This document shows positions 48,498-57,746 of a stretch of DNA of 64,000 nt, one piece after another; within the stretch, counting starts at the first letter, position 1; each line of letters starts with the position of its first letter. Location: contig CAUAAZ010000002.1 in the NCBI GenBank assembly GCA_958427145.1, forward strand, positions 62,001 to 126,000, given 5' to 3'. The stretch is from an uncultured Collinsella sp. (GTDB lineage Bacteria > Actinomycetota > Coriobacteriia > Coriobacteriales > Coriobacteriaceae). Position numbers and translations under genes: made by a program. The notes beneath the pieces are model-generated. The model searched no databases and was not told the origin of the DNA. It saw nothing but the letters and a program-made list of their open reading frames with translations.

Positions 48498-49964
48498 TTA
48501 CTCGCCCTCCGAGGTCTCGGCATCGTCCGCGGCATCCACCGCATCGACAACCTCGACGCCCTCATCCGCAGCATCGGTCACGTCAATGGCCCCAACGGCA
48601 ACGTCCTCGCCAGCATCCTCGAGCTCCTCGTACTCCGAGAAGTCCTCAGCGCCCTCAAAGTCAAAGGCGCGCTGGCAAATGCGGACCTCGTCGCCCGCAC
48701 GGCAACCGGCCTTCTCGAGCGCGTCGTCAACACCCATACGCGCAAACTTATGCTGCAGGTAAATGACGGCTTCCTCATTTTCCCAGTCGGTCTGAATGAC
48801 CATGCGCTCGATGGCACGACCGACCACACGGAAGGCACCTGGCTCTTCCTGGACAATGCGGAAACGCTTCTCGCGCTGCAGGCGGCGACGCTCCCACTCC
48901 TCGTCGCGCAGATCGACCGGCTCATCGGAGACAGCCAACTCGGCGCGCAGCTTAGCCACCTGCTCGCCCACGGCAAGCATCAGCGTGTTGAGGCCGGCGC
49001 CCGTCACAGCAGACACGGCAAAGAACATATGTCCATCATCGAGCGCTGCACGCTTGAGGTCGGCAATCTTGTCGGCCGTCCCCGGCGCGTCGCACTTGTT
49101 GGCAACGACGATCTGCGGACGCTCCGAAAGCTCGGCGCCATACTGCTCGAGCTCACGGTTAATGATGTGGTAATCCTCGACCGGATCGCGATCCTCAAAA
49201 CCACCCGTCATGTCGACGACGTGCATGATCAGGGCCGTACGCTCAATGTGGCGCAGGAACTGGTGACCCAGGCCCTTGCCCTCGCTCGCGCCCTCGATAA
49301 GACCAGGGACGTCGGCAACGACGTAAGAATATTCGCCGGCACACACCATGCCCAGATTGGGCACGAGCGTGGTAAACGGGTAGTCAGCAATCTTGGGGCG
49401 GGCGGCACTCATGCGCGCAATGAGCGATGACTTACCCACCGAGGGAAAGCCCACGAGCGCGGCATCGGCCATAAGCTTCATCTCTAGCTCAATCCAGTGC
49501 TCCTCGGCCGGCTCGCCCAGCTGGGCGAACGCGGGCGCGCGGCGCACCGACGTCACAAAGTGCGTGTTGCCCAGACCGCCGGCACCGCCGGGCGCCACGA
49601 CGACGCGCTCGCCGTCGTGCACCAGATCGGCAATCTCGAACATCGGGGTCTGCGTCTCGGGATCGAGCTCGCGTACCACGGTACCCATGGGGACCTTGAG
49701 AATCAGGTCCTCGCCGCTCTTACCGTTACGACGGGCACCCTGCCCGTGCGTGCCGCGCTCGGCGCGGAAGTGATGCTTAAAGCGGTAATCGATCAGCGAA
49801 GACAGCTGAGCATCGGCCTGGATGACGACATTGCCGCCACGACCGCCGTCGCCGCCATCGGGGCCGCCCTTGGGAACAAATGCCTCGCGCCTAAACGACA
49901 TGCATCCGGCTCCGCCGTCGCCGCCGCACACGTTAATGCGGCTGATATCGGTGAACTGTGACAA
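48498..49964 (-). CDS. obg: GTPase Obg/CgtA
   Basis: Obg is an essential GTPase in 50S assembly and stress response. The 488-residue protein has the glycine-rich Obg domain (1-160, GGPDGGDGGRGGNV), the G domain with G1 GFPSVGKSS (172-180), DVPGLIEGASEGKGLG and NKCDAPG, an OCT domain (about 345-430), and a strongly acidic tail of about 50 residues (from 435). The start is TTG at 49964 behind GTAGGAGG. It follows rplU-rpmA, as in most bacteria. Confidence 0.97.
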   Translation of the reverse strand: MSQFTDISRINVCGGDGGAGCMSFRREAFVPKGGPDGGDGGRGGNVVIQADAQLSSLIDYRFKHHFRAERGTHGQGARRNGKSGEDLILKVPMGTVVRELDPETQTPMFEIADLVHDGERVVVAPGGAGGLGNTHFVTSVRRAPAFAQLGEPAEEHWIELEMKLMADAALVGFPSVGKSSLIARMSAARPKIADYPFTTLVPNLGMVCAGEYSYVVADVPGLIEGASEGKGLGHQFLRHIERTALIMHVVDMTGGFEDRDPVEDYHIINRELEQYGAELSERPQIVVANKCDAPGTADKIADLKRAALDDGHMFFAVSAVTGAGLNTLMLAVGEQVAKLRAELAVSDEPVDLRDEEWERRRLQREKRFRIVQEEPGAFRVVGRAIERMVIQTDWENEEAVIYLQHKFARMGVDDALEKAGCRAGDEVRICQRAFDFEGAEDFSEYEELEDAGEDVAVGAIDVTDAADEGVEVVDAVDAADDAETSEGE

Positions 49965-49980
49965 CAGAATCGCCTCCTAC

Positions 49981-50024
49981 AAAAAAGAGGGAGACCCTTG
50001 AATCCTAAAACTCAAGTGCCTCCC
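49981..50024 (-). terminator. terminator between rpmA and obg
   Basis: An imperfect stem (GGGAG and CTTGA blocks with their complements) is followed on the minus strand by TTTTTTG. It probably reduces ribosomal-protein transcription into obg. Confidence 0.75.
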
Positions 50025-50049
50025 ACATATGTGCTCTATGAAGGGTGAA

Positions 50050-50307
50050 TTACGCGTTCGCGAGCGGGCGTACGCTGACCCTGTGCTTGATACCCTTGTG
50101 GAACTCAACGGTACCGTCGACCAGCGCGAACAGCGTGTCGTCCTTACCACGGCCAACGTTCTCACCCGGGTGGATGTGCGTGCCGTGCTGACGGACGAGA
50201 ATCGTGCCCGTGGTTACCGTCTGGCCGGCATAGCGCTTCGTGCCAAGGCGCTGACCGCGGGAGTCACGGCCATTACGGGAGGAACCGAGTCCTTTTTTGT
50301 GTGCCAT
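50050..50307 (-). CDS. rpmA: 50S ribosomal protein L27
   Basis: L27 reaches the peptidyl-transferase centre. The 85-residue protein starts directly with MAHKKGLGSSRNGRDSRGQRLGTKRYAGQTV, so it lacks the N-terminal extension that Firmicutes cleave with the protease Prp; accordingly no prp gene lies between rplU and rpmA. The ATG is at 50307. Confidence 0.97.
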   Translation of the reverse strand: MAHKKGLGSSRNGRDSRGQRLGTKRYAGQTVTTGTILVRQHGTHIHPGENVGRGKDDTLFALVDGTVEFHKGIKHRVSVRPLANA

Positions 50308-50340
50308 TGTGTATACCTACTCTTTCGTTACGAGTGTAAT

Positions 50341-50715
50341 CTACTCGGCGACGGGAGCCTCGGCAACAGCCTCAGCCTCTGCCTTGACAGCCTTCTTGGC
50401 GCGGGAGGTAGCCTGAACCTTCACGATCTTCAGCTTGGTGAGCTGCTGACGGTGACCCTTCAGACGACGATAGCGCTTGCGCTTGTGGAACTTGAAGACC
50501 AGCTGCTTCTCGCCCTTGAACTGCTCAACGATCTGAGCGGTAACCTTGGCCTTGGCCAGCTTGCCGGGATCGGTGACGATCTTCTTACCATCGTTGAGGA
50601 AGATAACCGGCAGGGTGACCTTGTCGCCCTCATTGCCCTCGATCTTCTCGACGGTGATGACATCGTCGGTGGCGACCTTGTACTGCTTGCCGCCCGTGTT
50701 AACGATTGCGTACAT
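50341..50715 (-). CDS. rplU: 50S ribosomal protein L21
   Basis: L21 binds 23S rRNA. The 124-residue protein starts MYAIVNTGGKQYKVATDDVITVEKIEG and has FKFHKRKRYRRLKGHRQQLTKLKI, then an Ala/Glu-rich tail (about 20 residues) that is not typical of most L21 proteins. ATG 50715 is chosen from homology; the frame continues to 50736. A strong promoter lies at 50758-50786. Confidence 0.97.
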   Translation of the reverse strand: MYAIVNTGGKQYKVATDDVITVEKIEGNEGDKVTLPVIFLNDGKKIVTDPGKLAKAKVTAQIVEQFKGEKQLVFKFHKRKRYRRLKGHRQQLTKLKIVKVQATSRAKKAVKAEAEAVAEAPVAE

Positions 50716-50757
50716 GTTTACTTGCCCTTCATGCATCAGTTAGTGCAACAGCCGAAT

Positions 50758-50786
50758 ATAGTAGCAGGCGAAAATACCCCCGTCAA
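50758..50786 (-). promoter_or_regulatory. promoter of rplU-rpmA
   Basis: The minus strand reads TTGACG, a 17-bp spacer and TACTAT, with TGC before the -10. It overlaps the 3' end of the upstream gene, allowing ribosomal-protein expression independent of the upstream operon. Confidence 0.7.
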
Positions 50787-51595
50787 CGAGTATGTGGAGC
50801 AAATCCACAAGTTCGCACAGGTATGGGGCTGACGAGTCGGCCCTCGTCGTCCTCGCATGCTTGATTCTGACGCTCGACATCGTAGGAGCAGATGGTCACG
50901 AGGTCTTGCATACCGGTGGAAACAATAGGTGCATCCACGCCCGGGGTCAAGCCCTGCAACAAAACATCAGCAGCAGAAAGCAAAATTTCCGGACGCATGG
51001 AGCCCTCGTTGTCGGCATGGGTGTCGAGCATGAGCACCAAATGGTCTGGGCGCTCCCCCGCCGTGAGCTCATAACCCACGAGCGTGTGATCCAAATCCAA
51101 GCGCTTGCTCTTTTTGCCGCGCGCGTAGTCGATGCCGTGGCCCGCGCGCAGCGTGTCGATCGCACGACGCACCTCGTCGGCGCTTACGGGCGCCTCGGGA
51201 TCCAAGTGCAGGTCGATGCGATACGACAGGCGCGTGAGCTGCGCCGTCAACGCCGGCGTGCGCACGTCGATGTACGCCGCCTCGATGGGCGCCAGATCGG
51301 CCGGAGACGCCGCAGCCAGGCGCCCAAACGCCTCGTCGAGCGCCACGAACTCGGTCATAAACAGGTCATACCACTCGCAGGTCGACGACGTACCCACCGG
51401 CAGCGCCGAAGAGAAGCCCACGCGCATGTGCGGAGAGAAGCCCTGCGTGACGGCATAGGGAAGTCCCGCACGGCGCACGATGCGCTCAATGGTATGGATT
51501 ACTTCGAGATGGCCCAGGTACTTAAGGCGATCGCGCTTGCCATAGCGAACACGAAGCCTAAAGAGCGAGGGGTTGTCGGTCAGGCGCTCACTCAT
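50783..51595 (-). CDS. radical-SAM-linked protein (DUF2344 / TIGR03936 type)
   Basis: The 270-residue protein shows the family pattern RLRVRYGKRDRLKYLGHLEVIHTIERIVRRAGLPYAVTQGFSPHMRVGFSSALPVGTSSTCEWYDLFM. Family members accompany or are fused to radical SAM enzymes; the biochemical role is unknown. It overlaps the preceding radical SAM gene by four bases (ATGA) and precedes rplU, a place where actinobacteria often have an RNase E/G gene, which is absent here. Confidence 0.88.
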   Translation of the reverse strand: MSERLTDNPSLFRLRVRYGKRDRLKYLGHLEVIHTIERIVRRAGLPYAVTQGFSPHMRVGFSSALPVGTSSTCEWYDLFMTEFVALDEAFGRLAAASPADLAPIEAAYIDVRTPALTAQLTRLSYRIDLHLDPEAPVSADEVRRAIDTLRAGHGIDYARGKKSKRLDLDHTLVGYELTAGERPDHLVLMLDTHADNEGSMRPEILLSAADVLLQGLTPGVDAPIVSTGMQDLVTICSYDVERQNQACEDDEGRLVSPIPVRTCGFAPHTR

Positions 51596-53469
51596 GCGCG
51601 ATCACCCATCAATACATTCTTGGCGTGGAGCGTGGGGCAGATCCCGCAGCCGGTGCACGACGTACGGGTACAGTCGGGAGTCGTGACGCCCTCGAGCGAG
51701 CGACGGTACTCGCGCTCGAGGAAGCCGCGCGTGCAGCCGGGGCTCACGTGCTCCCACGGCAGGCGCCAGTCCAACTCGTAGGGCAGGTGCACGAGCTCAT
51801 TGAGGTCGATGCCGTTTTTGGCAGCAGCTTCCTTCCAGTTATCGAGCGAGAAATGCTCTACCCAGGCGTCAAAGCGAGAGCCCGAGCGCCAAGCATCGAT
51901 GATGACGGGCGTCATGTCACGACCGGCGCGGGAAAGCGCGGCCTCGATGAGCGAGGTCTCGGCATCGTGGTAATGCACGCGGACGGCACGGTTGCGAACG
52001 CTCGTGATGAGCAGCTTCTGGCGACGCTTGACGTCGTCGTAGTCGAGCTGCGGGCACCACTGGAACGGCGTGGCAGCCTTGGGGATAAAGACCGAAACCG
52101 AGATGGACACCGAGATCGAGCCGCGACGAGCCTTGGGCACCACGGAACGACCGAGCTCCAGCACGTGATCGGCCAGATTGGCGATGGCCACGATGTCCTC
52201 GTCGCGCTCGCCGGGAAGGCCCATCATAAAGTAGAGCTTCATGCGGTTCCAGCCGGCCTCGAAGGCCGCCTTGGCCGCACGGTCCAGGTCCTCCTCGGTC
52301 ACGTTCTTGTTAATGATGTCGCGCATGCGCTGGCTGCCGGCCTCGGGCGCGAACGTCAGTCCGCCCTTCTTTTCGCCGGCGACCGACTCGGCCATATCCA
52401 CGCCAAACGAATCCAGGCGCTGCGAGGGAATGGACACGCGAATGCCCGTATCTTCCAGACGGCGGTTCAGGCGACCGAGTACATCGCGGATGCAGGAGTG
52501 ATCGGTGGTCGAAAGCGAGGTCAGCGACACCTCGTCATAGCCGGTCTTTTCCAGACCCTGAATCACCGACGAGACGATCTGGTCGGCCGAGCGCTCGCGC
52601 ACTGGGCGATACGTCATGCCGGCCTGACAAAAACGACAGCCGCGGGCGCAGCCGCGCAGGATCTCGATAGACAGGCGGTCGTGAACCAGCTGCGCATAGG
52701 GCACGCACGACTGCGACAGCGGATTCGTGGCGCCGAAATCCTCGACGACGCGCTTGTAGACCACGGTCGGCGCATCCTTGCCTTCACGCGGCACGGTGTA
52801 GCCATGCGGCGAGCAGGGCTCGTCGTGACGAACCTCATAGAGCGACGGCACGTAGTTGCCGGCAATGGATGCAAGCTGCTCAACAATCTGCGCGCGCGGG
52901 ACCCCTTCGTCACGCAGGCGGCGATGCAGCTGGCAGGTCTCGAGCAGCGATTCCTCGCCCTCACCGATGAGGATGGCATCGAAGAAGGCCGCGTACGGCT
53001 CGGGGTTGTACACCGAGGGGCCGCCGGCGATGATAATGGGGTCGTCCTCGGTGCGGTCAGCCGCTAACAGCGGAATACCAGCGAGGTCGAGTGCCTCGAG
53101 GAAGTTCGTCACCGCCATCTCGTGCGGCACATGCAGACCGACGATATCAAACGAAGCGACCGGCGCTGCACCCTCGAGCGACAGCAGCGGAATACCCGCC
53201 TCGCGCATGGCATCACCCATATCGGGCCACGGCACATAGCCACGCTCGCAGGAGATGCCCTCGGCCTGGTTAAGGATGTTGTAGAGGATGGCGATGCCCT
53301 GGTTGGGCAGACCAACCTCGTACACATCCGGGTAGATCAGGCAGCAACGGTAGTCGGCATCGGCCTTGGAAAGCGTGCCCCACTCGTGATCGATATAGCG
53401 ACTCGGCTTCTCGACCTTGGCGAGCAGCGGCTCAATTAAATGAAAACAATCTTGGTATGCAACGCGCAA
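51592..53469 (-). CDS. radical SAM protein (TIGR03960 type)
   Basis: The 625-residue protein has an N-terminal cobalamin-binding-like region (IYPDVYEVGLPNQGIAILYNILNQ, FDIVGLHVPHEMAVTNFLEALDLAGIPLLA), the radical SAM cluster motif Cys-x3-Cys-x2-Cys in RGCARGCRFCQAG, and a C-terminal cysteine motif CTRTSCTGCGICPTL that could bind a further cluster. The substrate is unknown. The start is TTG at 53469 with AGGGG upstream. With the DUF2344 gene it forms a split two-gene unit that is conserved near rplU-rpmA and rod-shape genes. Confidence 0.9.
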   Translation of the reverse strand: MRVAYQDCFHLIEPLLAKVEKPSRYIDHEWGTLSKADADYRCCLIYPDVYEVGLPNQGIAILYNILNQAEGISCERGYVPWPDMGDAMREAGIPLLSLEGAAPVASFDIVGLHVPHEMAVTNFLEALDLAGIPLLAADRTEDDPIIIAGGPSVYNPEPYAAFFDAILIGEGEESLLETCQLHRRLRDEGVPRAQIVEQLASIAGNYVPSLYEVRHDEPCSPHGYTVPREGKDAPTVVYKRVVEDFGATNPLSQSCVPYAQLVHDRLSIEILRGCARGCRFCQAGMTYRPVRERSADQIVSSVIQGLEKTGYDEVSLTSLSTTDHSCIRDVLGRLNRRLEDTGIRVSIPSQRLDSFGVDMAESVAGEKKGGLTFAPEAGSQRMRDIINKNVTEEDLDRAAKAAFEAGWNRMKLYFMMGLPGERDEDIVAIANLADHVLELGRSVVPKARRGSISVSISVSVFIPKAATPFQWCPQLDYDDVKRRQKLLITSVRNRAVRVHYHDAETSLIEAALSRAGRDMTPVIIDAWRSGSRFDAWVEHFSLDNWKEAAAKNGIDLNELVHLPYELDWRLPWEHVSPGCTRGFLEREYRRSLEGVTTPDCTRTSCTGCGICPTLHAKNVLMGDRA

Positions 53470-53479
53470 CGGAAAACCC

Positions 53480-54409
53480 CTAAGCAGCGAGATCTGATGC
53501 GTCCTGATAGGACGCCATAGGACGGGTAGCGCCCGCGACCGTGGTCACCAGATCGCGAACGCGGGAGAACGTGGCAGTGACCACCTCGTTGGCACGGCTG
53601 TAGTCGACATCGCGCTCGTAGAGCGAAACGAGCGCACGGCCCATGCCATAGGTGCCCGCGGCGGCAGTGAGCGCCTTGACGGCAAACCCAATATGCGGCG
53701 TCTGCTTGACAAGTGCGCGGGTGACCGCTCGGATCACAAGACCGCCGGCAAGCACGCCCGCGACCTCGTAGCCGCGCTCAGGCTTAATGCCGCGTCCAAA
53801 GACGGCAGCGAGCTCAAAGAGCATGCCCACCTGCGCCAGCGCCATAACGGGATAATCGGCGCCCGGCAAAAACACCAGCGCACCGGTCGCCATATTGGTG
53901 AGCGCGCACGAGGTGATGATACGATTGGCCGCCGCGATGCGCATGAAGGCAAAGTTCGCCGCAAAAGCCGTTTCCTTGTCGGTGCGATCGAGAATCCAGC
54001 GGGCAAGCGTCTCGAGCAGATACGTCTTATCGGTTGCCGCTACCACGCCGAGCATGGGCGTGGACTCCTCGATAAACGGCACCTCCACAGCAGACTCGGC
54101 AAGCACGCACACGGGCGCGCCGGCGATCACGAGCTCCTGCACGGCACTCTCCAAGCGGTCGGAACCACACGAGAGCACCAGCACCACATCGGTATCGGTC
54201 TTTGGAGCAATTCGCTCCTCCCCCAGACGCTCGACGCGCACAATGCCCGAGGTCGTCTGCGGCACAAAGGCGTCACGCACCGTCTCGGCCAGAAAGCGCG
54301 AGGCGGACGAATCCAGATAGACCGAGACGCGCACCGGCGTATCGGAATCCTTCTTAACGGACGCGCCCATCTTAAAAGCGCGGGTCAGCTTATCTACGGG
54401 AATTTTCAT
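53480..54409 (-). CDS. DUF697-like membrane-associated protein, function unknown
   Basis: The 309-residue protein has an N-terminal Rossmann-like half (VRVSVYLDSSASRFLAETVRDAF, VVLVLSCGSDRLESAVQELV) and a C-terminal half with hydrophobic segments around ALTNMATGALVFLPGADYPVMALAQVGMLFELAAVFG, resembling DUF697. It sits between rodA and the radical SAM genes with close spacing, so it may be linked to envelope growth. No catalytic motif is recognised. The ATG start at 54409 fits the neighbours. Confidence 0.75.
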   Translation of the reverse strand: MKIPVDKLTRAFKMGASVKKDSDTPVRVSVYLDSSASRFLAETVRDAFVPQTTSGIVRVERLGEERIAPKTDTDVVLVLSCGSDRLESAVQELVIAGAPVCVLAESAVEVPFIEESTPMLGVVAATDKTYLLETLARWILDRTDKETAFAANFAFMRIAAANRIITSCALTNMATGALVFLPGADYPVMALAQVGMLFELAAVFGRGIKPERGYEVAGVLAGGLVIRAVTRALVKQTPHIGFAVKALTAAAGTYGMGRALVSLYERDVDYSRANEVVTATFSRVRDLVTTVAGATRPMASYQDASDLAA

Positions 54410-54427
54410 AGCAAACCCCTCCAGCGG

Positions 54428-55654
54428 TTACGCGGCGCCCGAACGATGCCGCCATATGGATTGTACGATACCCACCGTCAGCAGCTGAATCATCATCGAA
54501 GACGAACCGAAGCTAATAAACGGCAGCGGAATACCGGTAATCGGCATCATGCCGATGCACATGCCGATGTTTTCGAAGGTCTGGAACGCCCACATGCCAA
54601 CGATGCCCACACACGAAAGACGCAAAACCAGCGACTCGCACTTAAAGGCGACGCGAATCGTCGAGAAGATGAGCAGTACGTACAAGCACAGCAGCAAAAA
54701 GGAGCCGCAGAAGCCAAAGGTCTCGGACAAAAAGGCGAAGACGAAGTCGGTGTGGAACTCAGGCAGAAAGCCGCCGGCCGACTGCGTCGCATGCCCCAGG
54801 CCCTTACCAAAGAAACCGCCCGAGCCGACCGCGATCAACGACTGCTGCAGATTGTACGCATCGTCCGAATCGGCATTATCGGGGTCGATAAAGACCGTCA
54901 GACGGTTCATCTGATACTGCTTGATGAGCACATCATGGCCGAGCAACGAATCAAAGACCGAATCGAGCGCCAGGACGAGGGCCACCAGGCCCACAAGCAG
55001 GGCCAGGGTCGACAGCACCCATTCGCGGCGTGCACCGCTCATACAGATGACGATAGCGCCAGAAACCAGCACGACCAGGCCCGATCCCAGGTCGCCCATG
55101 GCAACGACGGCCAAAAACGGAATGGACAGCATGCCGCAGAGCTTGACGTAGTCGCGAACGGTATCGATGCGACCGTTATACTGCGAGCCAAGCGTAGCAA
55201 TAAAGAAAATGGTGATGAGCTTGGCAAGCTCAACCGGCTGGAATGTCAAGCCGATACCGGGAATCTTGATCCAGCCCGTCATGCCCAGACCGCCCGTATA
55301 GGACAGACCCGGAATCTTGGGCGAGAGGATCACGATCAGGTCGATGACGAGCAACGCCGTCGAGAAATTGGAAATACCGCGCAGGTCGGAGCGCCAGACC
55401 AGCACCGCCAGCACTGCTCCGATGCCAATTCCCAGCAGATGGCGTGAGAACGAAGCATCGGCCTTAAACTGCGAAGCCGACCAGATAATGATGGCACCGT
55501 AGGCGACGAGCGCCACAGTAGCCACGAGCACACCGATATGCACCTTTTGGCGAAACGTGCCGCGCGAGGCCGAAAGTTGCTTGTTGACGCGGTCCAGGCT
55601 GCTGCGAGAGCCGGTCTTGGTTGAACGGAACAGATCCGCCGGAGAAAAATCCAT
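54428..55654 (-). CDS. rodA: RodA-type SEDS peptidoglycan polymerase
   Basis: RodA polymerises glycan strands for cell elongation together with its partner PBP2. The 408-residue protein has about ten membrane helices and the SEDS features GGLGMTGWIKIPGIGLTFQPVELAKL, GDLGSGLV, and the C-terminal ENIGMCIGMMPITGIPLPFISFGSSSM. It follows mrdA by nine bases; all mre/rod genes are adjacent in the order mreB-mreC-mreD-mrdA-rodA. Confidence 0.95.
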   Translation of the reverse strand: MDFSPADLFRSTKTGSRSSLDRVNKQLSASRGTFRQKVHIGVLVATVALVAYGAIIIWSASQFKADASFSRHLLGIGIGAVLAVLVWRSDLRGISNFSTALLVIDLIVILSPKIPGLSYTGGLGMTGWIKIPGIGLTFQPVELAKLITIFFIATLGSQYNGRIDTVRDYVKLCGMLSIPFLAVVAMGDLGSGLVVLVSGAIVICMSGARREWVLSTLALLVGLVALVLALDSVFDSLLGHDVLIKQYQMNRLTVFIDPDNADSDDAYNLQQSLIAVGSGGFFGKGLGHATQSAGGFLPEFHTDFVFAFLSETFGFCGSFLLLCLYVLLIFSTIRVAFKCESLVLRLSCVGIVGMWAFQTFENIGMCIGMMPITGIPLPFISFGSSSMMIQLLTVGIVQSIWRHRSGAA

Positions 55655-55663
55655 CGCAACCTC

Positions 55664-57733
55664 CTATCGAACCGAAGAATCGCCCGAGGCCGAAGAGGTA
55701 TCGGGCTCGTCATAAATCACGCCGAGCACGTCGCGCACGACATGCATCGCGGTATCTGAGCCACCGCCGCCCTGCTCCAGGACGGTAGCGATGACATACT
55801 TGGGATCATCGGCCGGTGCATAGGCGCAGAACCACGCGTATTCGTCCTCGCCACTTTTCTCGCCCGTGCCCGACTTGCCGTATACCTGCGGCGTCAGGGT
55901 GCCAAAGTGCGCCGCCAGGGACGTCGATGCCGTGTAAATCACGTCGTGCATGCCGTTGCGAACTAGAGCCAAATCCGAATCGCTGTTGATCTTGGCCTCC
56001 AGGCGCTTCTTCTTGCCCTTGCCGTTGTACTTATAGGCATCGCCATCGCCATCGCGCGACACGGCAGACAAAAACACGTGAGGCACGTACTGTTTGCCGC
56101 CGTTGGCAAGACCCATATAGGCACACGCCATCTGCAGGGGCGTCACCAGGATGTCGCCCTGGCCGATGGCAATGTTGGTCATATCGCCGGCATTCCACTT
56201 GCGGTCCTCGGCAGATGCGTCGGTGAAGTACGACTCTTTCCACTCGGCATCGGGAATACGGCCCGCGCCCTCACTCGGCAGATCGATACCGCAGGTCTTG
56301 CCTAGGCCCCAGCGACGAAAGACCTCCTGCAGGCCCTCGGAATGTTTCTCGTCATAAAAGAACGCCTTGCCCATGTCGTAGAAGACGGGGTCGCACGAGT
56401 TGGCGATACCCGACTGCAGCGTCATGGTGCCGTGGCCGGAATGAAGCCAGCAGTACTTGCCCCACGACTTGCCCAGACCCGTCCAATAGCCCGTGCAGTT
56501 GGTCGTCTGCCCCGACGTGTAAGTTCCAAACTCAAGACCGGCCAGTGCCGAGAGCGGCTTGATGGTCGAGGCCGACATGTACTGTCCGCTAATGGCGCGG
56601 TTGAGCAGCGGGTGCGAACCCTTGTCATCATTGAGCTCGGTCCACACGTCATTTGAGACGCCGCCGATAAAAACGGACGGATCGAACTTGGGCTCGCTCG
56701 CCATGCCCAGGATCTCGCCATTGTTGGGATCGAGACACACCACGGCGCCGTTGCCGGCATTGCTGTAGCCAGTGGTCTTGGCAAGCTCGATAGCGCTCGC
56801 CAGTGCCGTCTCACAGGCCTGTTGGATCTTAAGGTCGAGCGTGAGCTTAATGTCGGAGCCGGCCTTCGCGGGAACGGCGCCGGCCTGACCGGTCACGTTG
56901 CCCGAGGCATCGACCTTGACGGTCTGCTCGCCACGAATACCCTGTAGCAGGTTTTCGTAGTAGCTCTCAACGCCCGCCTGGCCCACGATATCGCCCGACT
57001 GGTAAGTAATCTTGCCAGCAGAAGCATCATCATCGCCAGAGGTTTTCTTATTCTGGGCCTCGAGCTGCTCGGAGGTAATGGTGCCGGTATAGCCCAAGAT
57101 ATGGCATGCCGTCTCGCCATAGGGATACTGGCGCTCGGTACGCTCGGCAATCTTGACGCCCGGGAACTCGCCGGCATGCTCCTGAATATAGGCAACCGTG
57201 GAGCGACGGACGTCCGTCGCGATGGTATGCAGGCTCTGAGCGCCCTCTGTATTGTCCTGAATATTGCGAAGGACCGCCACGTAAGGCATTCCAAGCACGT
57301 TGGCAAGATGGCGAACCAGAACCTCATCCTCGGCAAGGTCGCGGTAGGCCACGACAGCAAGTGAGGGACGGTTCTGGACAAGCGCCACGCCATTGCGGTC
57401 GAGGATGCGGCCGCGCACAGCGGGAGTGGTAACGGTGCGAGTCTGATTGCTATTAGCCTGCTTCTCGTAATAGTCCGACGAGACCATCTGCATGCCCCAC
57501 AGCTTGACGGCAAGCGCCGCAAACATCGCGCCCACACCCGTGGTGAGGATGGAAAAGCGGCCCTTAAAGGCGGTCGCCGCGGTATTGCCCTCGCCCTCGG
57601 TGGCGCGCGGGGCCGTTCCATGCTGCGTATCGTAGGTAAAACGGGAATCGCCCCGACGCATGATGACCAGCGCGACCACGATGGCCACGACCAGAACGAT
57701 ACCGGCGATAATAACCGTCAACTGGGAAGACAT
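55664..57733 (-). CDS. mrdA: penicillin-binding protein 2 (class B transpeptidase)
   Basis: PBP2 crosslinks peptidoglycan during elongation with RodA. The 689-residue protein has the PBP dimerisation region with RGRILDRNGVALVQN, then the transpeptidase motifs SxxK (Ser389-Thr-Ile-Lys392), SxD/N (Ser446-Cys-Asp) and KSG (619-621). Two hydrophobic segments precede the catalytic part (about 5-25 and 61-84), one more than the usual single anchor. The ATG start is at 57733. Confidence 0.95.
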   Translation of the reverse strand: MSSQLTVIIAGIVLVVAIVVALVIMRRGDSRFTYDTQHGTAPRATEGEGNTAATAFKGRFSILTTGVGAMFAALAVKLWGMQMVSSDYYEKQANSNQTRTVTTPAVRGRILDRNGVALVQNRPSLAVVAYRDLAEDEVLVRHLANVLGMPYVAVLRNIQDNTEGAQSLHTIATDVRRSTVAYIQEHAGEFPGVKIAERTERQYPYGETACHILGYTGTITSEQLEAQNKKTSGDDDASAGKITYQSGDIVGQAGVESYYENLLQGIRGEQTVKVDASGNVTGQAGAVPAKAGSDIKLTLDLKIQQACETALASAIELAKTTGYSNAGNGAVVCLDPNNGEILGMASEPKFDPSVFIGGVSNDVWTELNDDKGSHPLLNRAISGQYMSASTIKPLSALAGLEFGTYTSGQTTNCTGYWTGLGKSWGKYCWLHSGHGTMTLQSGIANSCDPVFYDMGKAFFYDEKHSEGLQEVFRRWGLGKTCGIDLPSEGAGRIPDAEWKESYFTDASAEDRKWNAGDMTNIAIGQGDILVTPLQMACAYMGLANGGKQYVPHVFLSAVSRDGDGDAYKYNGKGKKKRLEAKINSDSDLALVRNGMHDVIYTASTSLAAHFGTLTPQVYGKSGTGEKSGEDEYAWFCAYAPADDPKYVIATVLEQGGGGSDTAMHVVRDVLGVIYDEPDTSSASGDSSVR

Positions 57734-57746
57734 CTACGGGCCTCCC

